Assembly (NCBI GenBank): GCA_028280575.1
Contig: JANQLN010000060.1
Location: forward strand, 1 to 64,000
Length of the DNA stretch: 64,000 bases
Direction of reading: 5' to 3'
Source of the DNA: Clostridia bacterium
GTDB taxonomy: Bacteria; Bacillota; Clostridia; Acetivibrionales; STF1-152
Position 1 is the first letter of the stretch; each line of letters starts with the position of its first letter. Shown here in pieces: positions 1 through 9,810 of this stretch. The notes under the pieces are model-generated. The model saw only the letters and a program-made list of their open reading frames with translations. It was not told the origin of the DNA and ran no database searches. The position numbers were made by a program, and so were the translations under genes.

Positions 1-18
1 TGTTATGATTTTCTTAAT

Positions 19-76
19 GGAGCATACTAAATTTAGTAGTATGAATAATAAGCATATACAACATTTAGTATGCTCC
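19..76. repeat. 14-bp inverted repeat, possible terminator or operator
   Basis: Positions 19-32 (GGAGCATACTAAAT) are the exact reverse complement of 63-76, with a 30-base loop. The left arm overlaps a smaller perfect palindrome, TACTAAATTTAGTA (25-38). No T-run follows, so a terminator for an upstream gene outside the window is only one possibility; a protein-binding site upstream of the first SLH gene is another. Confidence 0.4.
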
Positions 77-86
77 TCGCTTGAAT

Positions 87-116
87 TTGATTAAGGCGCA
101 AATTGCTTAATAAAAT
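87..116 (+). promoter_or_regulatory. candidate sigma-A promoter of the first SLH gene
   Basis: TTGATT (87-92) and TAAAAT (111-116) are separated by 18 bases, about 75 bases ahead of the start codon at 191. The match is moderate. The sequence CAAATTGCTTA lying between the boxes recurs upstream of murA (9760-9770). Confidence 0.3.
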
Positions 117-190
117 ATCTATTAACTTAAAGCCATAATTTGCCGATAGATATAAAGAATTACCGGTGTTTTGAAGGGTGGATTTTTTAG

Positions 191-3100
191 ATGAGCAGGT
201 TAAAAAAATGTATAATACCGATGGTTTTGGTATTAGCCATGATTGTATCTTTTGTTCCTTACGGAGGGGATATATTTGCAGCAAGCTTGCCTATAGATAT
301 TTATGTTGAGAGCTATGACGAAGGCGAGCTTGTATTGTACTGGAATAATTTAGCTAATACCAAATCGGTAACGGTTAAATACCATTACCCTGACCAAAAT
401 GGCAGTCCGGTTCTTTTCTCCGATACGGTCAACCAAACTGTAAATATGTTAACGGTCCAAAACCTTGAAGCAGACATTATATATGATATTGAAGTTGTTT
501 TATATAACGGCCCGGACGGGGGAGGAAGTGAAATCGGAAGAGGATTTTTATATTTTCTTCCTAAAATTACATTTTATGCATCAAGGCTGGACCAGGAAAG
601 GCAGCAAATTGGCGGCGGCGGATATGAAACCGGTGTGAATCCGGGACTTAACTTAAGATGGGTTATGCCCAAGGTATATACTGTAAGTGAATATGTTTAT
701 GCCAACCAGGCTCTTGACCACATGGAGGCAAGAATTGGCGAGGTTTATAATGACGGCAGGGAGATACAGACACTTAATTTCAGAATAAATATGTCTACAG
801 ACTATTCAAAGCTGAATGGGGGCTCATCACAGGCAGCAATGAATATAATATCGGGGGCACCGGAGTATTCGGCTTATGTTTCGGGAAATCCTGGTGAAAC
901 ATGCCTTGTACATGGATTGGATTCCAGCGGATATATGAATTTTGATGTTATCGGAAGAAAAGACGCAGATTCCGACCCTGCTGCGGCTGTGGACCAGTAC
1001 CAGCTAAGGAATTGGGATATATTGCCCGGAACCGTATATTATATGAATATTAAGCCCATCATGAGAAATAGTCTGGACCAGCCTGTGAATGTATTATCCG
1101 TAGGAGACCCGGCCAACCAAAACGGCAGCTTGTTGTCAGGTCCGTTTTCTTATGCGTATACTCCGCTGAGGTTTCAGCTTACAAGGGACAGCCTCAATAA
1201 CATATATGTAAAAATATTTAAGGTAAATGAGGGCAGTCTTGATATGCCCCGCTTATATTACCAGGTTCAAACTACGGACGATCCGTCAATTCAAGGGGAT
1301 TGGATTGTCAGGAAAACCCTTGATGATACTTATTTTGAAGGTGAATTTGCCGTCACTGTTATTTCCGGTATAAGCCCCGACAATGAAATATCATATAAAA
1401 TAGTGGCAAAGACAGATTCCTATCCGGACAGGCTTGAATCTCCGGGGATGGCTTATACCATAGTTCAGGACACCACCAGGCCTCCCATACCCGACGGCAT
1501 TTATATTGTGGATAGAAAACTTAATTCCGGTGTGGTTAAGCACCCGCAAACCGGAGAGGATATACCGGTAAAATCCTCAGACATAAAGCTGGAATTTAAC
1601 AAGCCCGCAGGCTGGGAAGATATAAAGGACGACCTTTACTTCCACATATTGCTTTCCACTGAGCAAACCGCAACAGGAAGCTTTAAAGGGCTTTATATGG
1701 GAGAGGAGCTTTTAGGCAATTATCCTGTAGAATACAGGCTGGTCAAGTATTTTAGCGCTGTATCCCCCAATGTTGAGGAAATAGGTGACAAGCTTATATA
1801 TACACTTAACGGATTTGAACTTTTTACATGGGAAGATGAAACAGGGCTTACACATAGTATGCCCAATGACGAAGGATATCCCGATTTTCTGGTACCGAAC
1901 AAGGTTTACTACCTGCAGCTTTATACTGCATATGCTGAAAACAAGGGAAGTGCTGACATTGATTTAACATCTGAAAGGTCATTAACCAGAAGTTTTACCA
2001 CGCTTTCCCAGGATGAGAGGGATGTACCGCTTCCCCATAACATTACTTTGTATGAAAATGGTATTAATGAGGATGATAACAATGAAATAGTTCTTCAATT
2101 CAGCGGAATAAACGAATATGCTCTTGATTGGAGCTATTACACATCAAACCCGGATGCCGGCGATAAAATTTATTACGATATTTATATGGGTACGAGAACA
2201 CAAGCTTCTTCATTTGTCAGGATAGGCTCAACCGACGGTACAGGAGATGTTTTAATTACCATGGAGGACACTGAAGACGGCAAGTACATTACGGCAGCCA
2301 TAAGTTCATTTACCCAGGGAACCCAGGCATATAATGTGTTTGGTGAAGGATTGAAGGAAAACACCATTTATTATTTCATATTAAAGACCAGGCTTGCTAT
2401 GGTAAACGAAATGCAGGACAGGGAATCAGAGGCCACGGCAATATTGCCCGTTACAACCGTTAGAAAGGAAATAAATCCTCCTGACCAGGGAGCGAGGAGG
2501 CCCCTGGCACCGGTTGATTTTTCCATAGCCCTTGATGAGGATGGAATGCCCCGGGTAACCGGTTCCGGTGTATCACTTGCATGGACCGAGCTTGAAGAAA
2601 ATGTCTCATACAGGATTGTATGTACGGCCCAAAGGCTTTCTCCCAACGATCCGGACAGCGTCTTTGAAGACGACCCCCTTTACAAAAGCTTTATTTCAAA
2701 TTTTGGAGACCTGGACAGTGACGGAGACAGCGGGCTGTTTGTGCTGGATAAGAATTTGGATATTCAGGATGGCTTTTTCGAGTATGACAGCGAAAATAAT
2801 ACATTCATTCTTCATATAAAGGACTGGCTCTATCCAAACCGCCTTTACTATTTTAGTATCAAGGCCGTACTGGATGGTAATGAGAGCGCATGGGTATCTA
2901 TACCCGTAACGACCTATCTGATAGAAATGCCAACCATGTTAGAAGCCGTAAACGATATACAGATTGGCTTCAACTGGACGGATACCGACCCTGCATATAT
3001 ACCGGACGACCATAAGATCCATTTAAGGGCCTTTGGCAATTCTTCATATCAATTGCTGGAACGCAGCAAATATTCTCTTGTAAAGGACGGTACAAGGTAC

Positions 3101-4951
3101 TATGCAAGGCTTTACGGTTTAAAGGGCAATAGCACTTACGACATAAGGGTTTACAGGGGAGATGACAATACCCTGGTGTATGAAGCATTTGATTTTAAAA
3201 CAAGGGATGTTTACCATGAGCTTCATATCAAATGGAAAGCAGGCAAAGCCTATTCACAGGAGGTTGCATTTAAGGGTGCCGAAGAAGCCGCTTATAATAT
3301 ACCGGATAGTGATGAAATATCTTTCTATACGGAAAAGGATACAAGCACATCAGGTACCGAATATTTGATTTATCACGCAATTTTGTCCGGACTTGAATCA
3401 AATGCAAGGTATTTTATAAAAGTACGGTCCAAAAAAACGGACCCTCTGGATTCGGGTATAGTTTCATATTCAAAATACACTCCTTCCATTTCAACCAGAA
3501 CTGAATTTTCCCAGGATGACTACGATGACGAGGAAGAAGAGCTGAACAAAAAAATAATATTTCTTGATAAAGTAAAAAATCTTGAAAAGGGTCTTTTTTG
3601 GATAGTTGATATCAATAACAGCCAGGCTCTCAAGCTTCTGGTCAAGGAAAAGAGAGCCGTCAACCTGCTAGAATCAGGCATAGGAGAAGATATTGTAATC
3701 GACGCCTCTTTGCACCAGGGGAATTTGGACAGTCTGGAAGTCTTTATACCTTCATCCGTTTTAAAAGCAGCCAATGAACATATGATAAATATTATCATAA
3801 AGATGAAGGATGCACAGTACATTATCCGTCCGCAGACCCTTAAGATGGGAATGGATGAGATTGAAAAGTCATATGCAGTAAAAGGAGTAAAGGATGTGTT
3901 TGTAAAAATCTGCACATCCCATGGAAAGGCACCTGATAAATATCTGCCTGAAGGAATATCGGCAGTTACTCCGGAGGTTTTTCTTGCCGTTGGGGTTTTT
4001 GGTACAAATACTTTGACCAGTGCGCTTGATGACTATGTCAAGAACGTACTTTATGATGAAAAAACGGGATTGGTAAATGAAAAGCTGAACAAGTTTGTTA
4101 AGTCATATACCGGAAGCTCAAATTCCACTGAATTTATAAATTATGTTAACGGGCTTGTCAACCTGATAGGCAATGAGCTTTCGGTTAAGCTCAAGGCCAG
4201 GCTTAAGGCAGCAGATGTGGAAGGTTCGGAAAATATGATATCCTCATTTAAAAAAGACATTATAATAAAAACAGCTTCAAATATCGGTTCAGCAGTTAAT
4301 ACGGTGTATAAAAAAACGGGCAGCCATTGGGAAATTTTTAATACAAGGCTTATGGATGTCGGGGGTTCTTATACCTTTAACTCGGCTTTTGCAGGCAGCT
4401 TTTTTATCGGCGAGAATAAAAGCAGTTCGTCGTCACTTTTGATAAATCATCCGGACAGGGAGTATTTTTATAGGCTGCAATCTGAGTATGACCTGGATTA
4501 TGTATTCATGTCATTTAGCTATAATGCCCTTCCCGACAGCAATGTAAAGAGGGGAGAAATAGTTCTTCTTTACGAGGTTGTCATGGGATTAAAAGGCAAG
4601 AGCAAAAGCAGTCATGAAGCTGTAAAGGCAAAGGAAACCGGGCTTGACAAGGTATTGGCCGTAAATAGCATGCAGGGATTTGTAAACAGGCAGGAGCTGG
4701 CGGCGGTCCTATATAGGGCTTTTGGTATAAAAACAGGACTTAACCCGGAGAAGGTTTACTTGCATGGTATAGGTTTTATTGATGAGAAATTCATACAGGA
4801 CAAATTTTATACGGCTTCGGCTTTTGCTGTTTCAAGGGGTTTGCTTGAAAGCCAATCGGGATACTTCAAGCCGGATGACCTGGTAACAAGGGCAAGTACC
4901 GTAAAGGCTTTTGTAAGGCTTCTTGAACTCACAAAGGGCGGTACTGAATAG
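191..4951 (+). CDS. secreted fibronectin-III-like / SLH-domain surface protein (1586 aa)
   Basis: A very large exported protein, probably displayed on the cell wall. Residues 1-31 form a classic signal peptide: basic MSRLKK, a hydrophobic core, then a likely cut after IFAA. Most of the protein is a string of fibronectin-III-like beta modules, recognised by repeated strands such as NTIYYFILKTRL, NRLYYFSIKAVL and SNARYFIKVRSKK. An acidic linker (DDYDDEEEEL, about residue 1115) leads to a region that the next gene shares (YIIRPQTL here, VIIRPLSF there). The last ~100 residues contain divergent SLH repeats (NRQELAAVLYRAFG, FAVSRGLLESQSGYFKPDD), which usually bind pyruvylated wall polymers. ATG at 191 follows AGGGTGG. 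The ligand and role are unknown; there is no catalytic signature. Confidence 0.8.
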   Translation: MSRLKKCIIPMVLVLAMIVSFVPYGGDIFAASLPIDIYVESYDEGELVLYWNNLANTKSVTVKYHYPDQNGSPVLFSDTVNQTVNMLTVQNLEADIIYDIEVVLYNGPDGGGSEIGRGFLYFLPKITFYASRLDQERQQIGGGGYETGVNPGLNLRWVMPKVYTVSEYVYANQALDHMEARIGEVYNDGREIQTLNFRINMSTDYSKLNGGSSQAAMNIISGAPEYSAYVSGNPGETCLVHGLDSSGYMNFDVIGRKDADSDPAAAVDQYQLRNWDILPGTVYYMNIKPIMRNSLDQPVNVLSVGDPANQNGSLLSGPFSYAYTPLRFQLTRDSLNNIYVKIFKVNEGSLDMPRLYYQVQTTDDPSIQGDWIVRKTLDDTYFEGEFAVTVISGISPDNEISYKIVAKTDSYPDRLESPGMAYTIVQDTTRPPIPDGIYIVDRKLNSGVVKHPQTGEDIPVKSSDIKLEFNKPAGWEDIKDDLYFHILLSTEQTATGSFKGLYMGEELLGNYPVEYRLVKYFSAVSPNVEEIGDKLIYTLNGFELFTWEDETGLTHSMPNDEGYPDFLVPNKVYYLQLYTAYAENKGSADIDLTSERSLTRSFTTLSQDERDVPLPHNITLYENGINEDDNNEIVLQFSGINEYALDWSYYTSNPDAGDKIYYDIYMGTRTQASSFVRIGSTDGTGDVLITMEDTEDGKYITAAISSFTQGTQAYNVFGEGLKENTIYYFILKTRLAMVNEMQDRESEATAILPVTTVRKEINPPDQGARRPLAPVDFSIALDEDGMPRVTGSGVSLAWTELEENVSYRIVCTAQRLSPNDPDSVFEDDPLYKSFISNFGDLDSDGDSGLFVLDKNLDIQDGFFEYDSENNTFILHIKDWLYPNRLYYFSIKAVLDGNESAWVSIPVTTYLIEMPTMLEAVNDIQIGFNWTDTDPAYIPDDHKIHLRAFGNSSYQLLERSKYSLVKDGTRYYARLYGLKGNSTYDIRVYRGDDNTLVYEAFDFKTRDVYHELHIKWKAGKAYSQEVAFKGAEEAAYNIPDSDEISFYTEKDTSTSGTEYLIYHAILSGLESNARYFIKVRSKKTDPLDSGIVSYSKYTPSISTRTEFSQDDYDDEEEELNKKIIFLDKVKNLEKGLFWIVDINNSQALKLLVKEKRAVNLLESGIGEDIVIDASLHQGNLDSLEVFIPSSVLKAANEHMINIIIKMKDAQYIIRPQTLKMGMDEIEKSYAVKGVKDVFVKICTSHGKAPDKYLPEGISAVTPEVFLAVGVFGTNTLTSALDDYVKNVLYDEKTGLVNEKLNKFVKSYTGSSNSTEFINYVNGLVNLIGNELSVKLKARLKAADVEGSENMISSFKKDIIIKTASNIGSAVNTVYKKTGSHWEIFNTRLMDVGGSYTFNSAFAGSFFIGENKSSSSSLLINHPDREYFYRLQSEYDLDYVFMSFSYNALPDSNVKRGEIVLLYEVVMGLKGKSKSSHEAVKAKETGLDKVLAVNSMQGFVNRQELAAVLYRAFGIKTGLNPEKVYLHGIGFIDEKFIQDKFYTASAFAVSRGLLESQSGYFKPDDLVTRASTVKAFVRLLELTKGGTE

Positions 4952-4985
4952 AAAGTATTGGCAAAACCGATATTGGAGGGGTATT

Positions 4986-7900
4986 ATGGGAAGGACCGGA
5001 AATTTTGCATTGATATTTATTGTGCTGCTGTTTTTATTTATATGTATACCCTTGGAGGTTATTTCTATCGATTATCCTCCCCAGCCTGCACTTAAAAAGC
5101 TTGAGATTCATCCCTTGCATAATGACCAGCCCGCAATCGGCTATAATGAGTTTGACGGATACTATGCGGATTTGCGCTGGGAAAAGGTTGAAAGCCCGAA
5201 TCCGCCTGAATTGGCGGACAAAATATATATAAATTTTTATCTGCAGGAAGTCGGCAAATCCTACAAACCTGCAAGCCCCCTTGAGCTTAAGTATGAAAAG
5301 CTCCATGAGGATACCGTCTCATTGAGGATGGGTATGCTTAAACCGGGTACAATATACTATACATATGCAAGAGCATACTATATTGACCTGGAAGAAGGCC
5401 GGACGGTATATACAAGCAGTGAATCCCTTCCTTCAAACAGTGTCAAATTTCTTACCGATATATCCATAGAAGCTGAGCCCTATGGTCCCAACCAGATAAA
5501 AATCGTATGGGATGATGTTTGGAATTCCGGGGAACGCATGAATTATAAGCTCTATGTTTCTGAAAGCCAGGACTTTTCCAATACGCCGCCCATATATATA
5601 ACAAGCGACCTTGTAGGACCGGGAAAGCCTATTTCGGTTGATGAGGTCACCGGAAAACTTGAGTATATATACAGGGTTCCTGACCCGGCTCGGGTATATT
5701 ATATTAAAATTATGCCGGATACTGCAGACACCTCGCTTAAATATACCCCGGAAAGTGAGACTGTTACGGTAAGCAGTTATATACTGGCGCGAACTACAAG
5801 AATGGCTTCAAATGATTTTGGTACAATATGGAAAATGGAATGGACTCCTGTAATAACGGGCCTGGGAGCCGGAAATGTTGATATTTTGTATCATATATAC
5901 CGTGGAACCGCAGGTTCCGGTGAACTTCCCCAGTATATTGCGGCAACAGATGATACAACATTTTTTATAACTCTTACGGACAATGAAGAGGATTATTATT
6001 TTATTATAAAAGCAATAGTAACCAGAAATGGGCAGGACCTGTATCCGGGAATAAAGATTGAGTCGGAAAGAATTGAAATCAAGGAGTCGGAAGTTCCGGC
6101 CCAGCCGCCGGCTCCTGAGCTTGTGGATGAAATTACCAATAAATTCGGGGATATAATTGTCAGTTATGATGAGTATTTGAGCTCGGACAGTGCCACAGTT
6201 TTCTGGAGAACTCCGGTTAAAGACGGTTCGATTGATAAGGATATATCATATGATATATGGCTGATTACAGATCCGACCAGGCTGGATAACCCTTCACAGG
6301 AGGAAAAAATCATTTCGTCACTTTTGCCGGGTGAAGGCAATTTTGTCATGCATAATAACGAGATAAGAGGCTGCAAATATAATTTGAGTAATTTAAATCC
6401 GAACACGACATATTATTTTAAAATTGTAGCTAAAAAAACTTTTATTGATTATGTTGAAGGGGTACTAAAGACCGTCATACTCTATTCAGAACCTTCATTT
6501 AAAACAGTTATAACAAAAACAGATGGTTCTATAGAGCAGCCTGTGGTACCTTCAAGGCCTCCCCTTAAGATTAAAACAGGGCCGCCTCCGCTGATGCTGC
6601 CTGAAGTTTCCGAATCCACCGCTGTCATATCATTGAAGAACAAATGGTATGAGTACTTTGACAGCGAGGAAAACAAATGGGTATATACTACCCATGAAAA
6701 TATGGAGCTTATGGAACCCGGGATAATTGAACTGCTTGAACAGGGGACATATACAGGCAGCCAATATCGCATTGTAAGCTATGATGAAGGAGTGACAATA
6801 GACGTAGGATGTATAGAATATGACACGGACCTGGACCTGGCAGGCATACCAGCCGATAAGGTGGTTGCTTTTCCAACTGCTCCCAATGATCCTGATGAAA
6901 ATCCCAATGACAATCCTGACGGGCAAAAACATAATATAGATATAATCATATCCGACCTTTTGCCCAACACAACATATATTATATGGGTAAGGGCTGCAAG
7001 ACTGTCCGCCGGTTTGATTTCAGGACCATCCGACCCCATTGTTGTAACTACTGACCCTGAAATAGAAGAACCCCTTGAAAAGCCTGTTGTTCCGGAATTT
7101 AAGAGTCATTATCCGGGAGATAACCATGTAGGATTAGGCTGGGATGCTGATCCCAAATATAACTATTATATAAAGTATTCTACCCAGGACAATATTGAAG
7201 CTGCTTTAAAAACGGTTCATATATTACCGGAAGATTTAATTGAAAGCAGTACATATAGAATAGAGGGGCTTGAGATAGAAACACTTTACTATTTTTGGAT
7301 ACAGGCCGAAGCCGTGGGAGCGGATAATCAGACCAAAACCTCGGAATGGAGCAGCTCATACCCTGTAAAGACCTTGCCTTTAATACCTCCGGATACACCT
7401 GTGGGGTTTGGTATGGCAGGTATAACCGCAAACAGCATCACCTTTGAATGGATAAAGCAAGGCAGCCTGGAATATGTTCTGGAATTATCTGAAAGCCCCG
7501 GGTATGATAAATCCGAAAAGTATAGCATTCAGGAAAAATCAACATATAAAGCGGAGGGCTTAAAATCCAATGTAAGATATTATGCAAGATTATATGCTTT
7601 TGACAGGGAAAGAAACGTTCTTTCCAAACCCACTTCAAGTATTTCCATGAAAACCTTAAGAAGCGGGGACGACTATGATTCCGACCAGGATACGGAAAAG
7701 TATTTAGGCGGGGATATTGTAATTTCAGATCCTGTGCTCAGGAATGGAGTCTGGTATTTAAGTATTTTAAACAGTAATGCGGACAGGTTTATAGAAATTA
7801 TGAAAACCGATAATGTTTTTGATTATATAATTGATCTTGTGAAAAATCCTTTTGGAACAAGGAAAATCAGGCTGTCGGTAGAAGGCAAAGTATTTACGGC

Positions 7901-8819
7901 CCTTGCAAAGCATGGAGAAAACCTGATATTGAAATATCCTCAAAGTACGGTGATAATAAGACCGTTATCCTTTTATTCCGCTGCAGGGATAGACAAAAAA
8001 CCCGATTTGGTGTTTGACATCGACATGGATACCAGAGCCAAAGCTTTATCCCCTAAAACCCCTGTTTTAACAAATATTCAAATGATTGCTGTAAAAACCG
8101 GCGGAAATATGGTCAAAAGATTTGATGAACCTGTCAAGACCGTATTTGACAATGTGAGCCAGGCTGATAAAAGCACGCAGGGGATTGTCGGGCTGTCCTC
8201 AAGAGATGGAATTGCATGGCAAAAGCATGACCTGGATGAAAATAATCCCCTCAAAAAACCAGGCTTTGACATGCATGTTCCCGGCTATTTTACTCTGGGC
8301 ATTGAAGGCAAAGACAAATACTATGATATTTCTTCGAGTAAATACAGGGATTCGATTAATATCCTTGCGTCGGAATACGATTTGCAGAGTATTAAGGGAA
8401 ATAGCTTTTACCCTGATAAAAAAGCTGCTATTGGTGATGCGGTAAAACTTGCATTGGATATTATGGACTATGGATACGATTCAAATTACATGACTGTGTC
8501 ATTAAGGTCCGGCCTTATAGCTCCCGGAGACGTCTTTAGCCAAAATAATCCTATTACCCGTGAAAAGGCAATTTTCCTGGCAATAAGATTATATGAAATG
8601 AAAACAGGCAGCAAAATTTTTTATAAGGATTACGGCAGCGCGCCCTTTAACGATCTGGACCAGGTATCGGAAGAAATGGCATCCAGAGTTTCATTTGCAA
8701 TTAGAAATGGTGTTGTTTCCGGAAGGAATAATTATGAATTGGGACCAAAAGACCACATATCCAGGGCAGAGCTAACGGCACTTTTAGAAAAGGCCATGAG
8801 GCTTGCCGGAGAATTCTGA
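4986..8819 (+). CDS. secreted fibronectin-III-like / SLH-domain surface protein, paralogue of the upstream gene (1277 aa)
   Basis: Starts 34 bases after the preceding gene, so the two are probably co-transcribed. ATG at 4986 is preferred over an in-frame upstream start because GGAGGGG lies just before it and the protein then opens with a signal peptide (GNFALIFIVLLFLFICIPLE). FN3-like modules follow, marked by PGTIYYTYARAYY, NTTYYFKIVAKK, NTTYIIWVRAAR and ETLYYFWIQAEA. The C-terminus carries SLH repeats (ITREKAIFLAIRLYEM; FNDLDQVSEEMASRVSFAIR; ISRAELTALLEKAMRL) that fit the family better than those of its neighbour. The same order of FN3 string, linker, beta-rich domain and SLH in both proteins implies an ancestral duplication. 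Function beyond wall anchoring cannot be read from the sequence. Confidence 0.8.
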   Translation: MGRTGNFALIFIVLLFLFICIPLEVISIDYPPQPALKKLEIHPLHNDQPAIGYNEFDGYYADLRWEKVESPNPPELADKIYINFYLQEVGKSYKPASPLELKYEKLHEDTVSLRMGMLKPGTIYYTYARAYYIDLEEGRTVYTSSESLPSNSVKFLTDISIEAEPYGPNQIKIVWDDVWNSGERMNYKLYVSESQDFSNTPPIYITSDLVGPGKPISVDEVTGKLEYIYRVPDPARVYYIKIMPDTADTSLKYTPESETVTVSSYILARTTRMASNDFGTIWKMEWTPVITGLGAGNVDILYHIYRGTAGSGELPQYIAATDDTTFFITLTDNEEDYYFIIKAIVTRNGQDLYPGIKIESERIEIKESEVPAQPPAPELVDEITNKFGDIIVSYDEYLSSDSATVFWRTPVKDGSIDKDISYDIWLITDPTRLDNPSQEEKIISSLLPGEGNFVMHNNEIRGCKYNLSNLNPNTTYYFKIVAKKTFIDYVEGVLKTVILYSEPSFKTVITKTDGSIEQPVVPSRPPLKIKTGPPPLMLPEVSESTAVISLKNKWYEYFDSEENKWVYTTHENMELMEPGIIELLEQGTYTGSQYRIVSYDEGVTIDVGCIEYDTDLDLAGIPADKVVAFPTAPNDPDENPNDNPDGQKHNIDIIISDLLPNTTYIIWVRAARLSAGLISGPSDPIVVTTDPEIEEPLEKPVVPEFKSHYPGDNHVGLGWDADPKYNYYIKYSTQDNIEAALKTVHILPEDLIESSTYRIEGLEIETLYYFWIQAEAVGADNQTKTSEWSSSYPVKTLPLIPPDTPVGFGMAGITANSITFEWIKQGSLEYVLELSESPGYDKSEKYSIQEKSTYKAEGLKSNVRYYARLYAFDRERNVLSKPTSSISMKTLRSGDDYDSDQDTEKYLGGDIVISDPVLRNGVWYLSILNSNADRFIEIMKTDNVFDYIIDLVKNPFGTRKIRLSVEGKVFTALAKHGENLILKYPQSTVIIRPLSFYSAAGIDKKPDLVFDIDMDTRAKALSPKTPVLTNIQMIAVKTGGNMVKRFDEPVKTVFDNVSQADKSTQGIVGLSSRDGIAWQKHDLDENNPLKKPGFDMHVPGYFTLGIEGKDKYYDISSSKYRDSINILASEYDLQSIKGNSFYPDKKAAIGDAVKLALDIMDYGYDSNYMTVSLRSGLIAPGDVFSQNNPITREKAIFLAIRLYEMKTGSKIFYKDYGSAPFNDLDQVSEEMASRVSFAIRNGVVSGRNNYELGPKDHISRAELTALLEKAMRLAGEF

Positions 8820-8942
8820 TATTGCCCTTCTTTAATTAACAAAAAATTCATCGCAAATGAGAAAAATATTCTATGTATATACGCCCTCCCGCAAGGCAAT
8901 AATTTAAATGAAACAAACTCACTCACAAGGGGGGCTTTTATT

Positions 8943-9707
8943 ATGAAAAGGAAATTTTTCATTGTAGCATTTGCTTTAACAATAGCTTTTGCATTTCTGT
9001 ACATAAGTATTCATAACAATAAAACCAACTATATTGCTGATGCAGACATGCTTAGGACTGCTCTGGAAAGCTCTGAAGCCACAGGCTTGAGCAAGGAGTT
9101 TTATTGCTTTGCAAAGCTGGAATACAATTATACCTTCACAGAGCTGGAAGAATATATTGACAGTATTTCAAAAAAGTTGGGCATTGACAAAGATGATGAA
9201 AGCTACAGGCTTGAAAATACGGCTAATGATATTTACCGGACAATACAGGTAAACGGAGTTACGGGCAGCAGTGATCTTGTAAATGTCTCATGTCACATTG
9301 TATCTGATGATAAAGGAGAAAATCAGAGCTACCTGACAGTTAATGTAACCGGTGATTATGATGAAGGAGGCCTTTTGGAGATAAAACGCAAGGTGGTTTC
9401 ATTTATGGAGGATAAGAATTTGGACTTTAAAGATAACCTTAGTCTTACCGGATATATAAATGGAAAGCTTGACAGTAATGAATTGAATAATACATTTAGA
9501 AAGGTTTTTAATAGCGCCGGAGCCAAGAAGGTTGAAGGAATAAAGGATAATAATTTAATCAGCCTTTCGGCATATTCACCCAATGTCAAAAATTTTATTT
9601 CAGTTAATGGGAACAGGGTGAATTTAAATGTAGCCATAAGATACAATTCTTATGAAGATAAGACTTACATATGGCTTGCTACTCCGGTAATTACCAAAGA
9701 ATACTAA
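8943..9707 (+). CDS. ywmB: YwmB family protein
   Basis: 254 residues with an N-terminal hydrophobic segment (KFFIVAFALTIAFAFLYIS, residues 3-21) that should anchor or export it. The body fits the YwmB family (a TATA-box-binding-protein-like fold), a conserved Firmicutes protein of unknown function. The main support is context: it lies directly upstream of murA, spoIID and spoIIQ, as ywmB does in Bacillus subtilis. ATG at 8943 follows AAGGGGGG. The family has no established biochemical role; an envelope or sporulation link is inference from position. Confidence 0.7.
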   Translation: MKRKFFIVAFALTIAFAFLYISIHNNKTNYIADADMLRTALESSEATGLSKEFYCFAKLEYNYTFTELEEYIDSISKKLGIDKDDESYRLENTANDIYRTIQVNGVTGSSDLVNVSCHIVSDDKGENQSYLTVNVTGDYDEGGLLEIKRKVVSFMEDKNLDFKDNLSLTGYINGKLDSNELNNTFRKVFNSAGAKKVEGIKDNNLISLSAYSPNVKNFISVNGNRVNLNVAIRYNSYEDKTYIWLATPVITKEY

Positions 9708-9810
9708 AGAAAATAAACCCTTAATGGGCATAGCAGAACCCATATATGGCAAATAGGCTCAAATTGCTTATAAAAGTTATATTACATAATGGTGAAGGGA
9801 TGGGTTTTAA

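Noticed and set aside
33-284. Minus-strand 83-codon frame at the left end
   Set aside because: Overlaps the promoter and signal-peptide region of the SLH gene, with no RBS or similarity.
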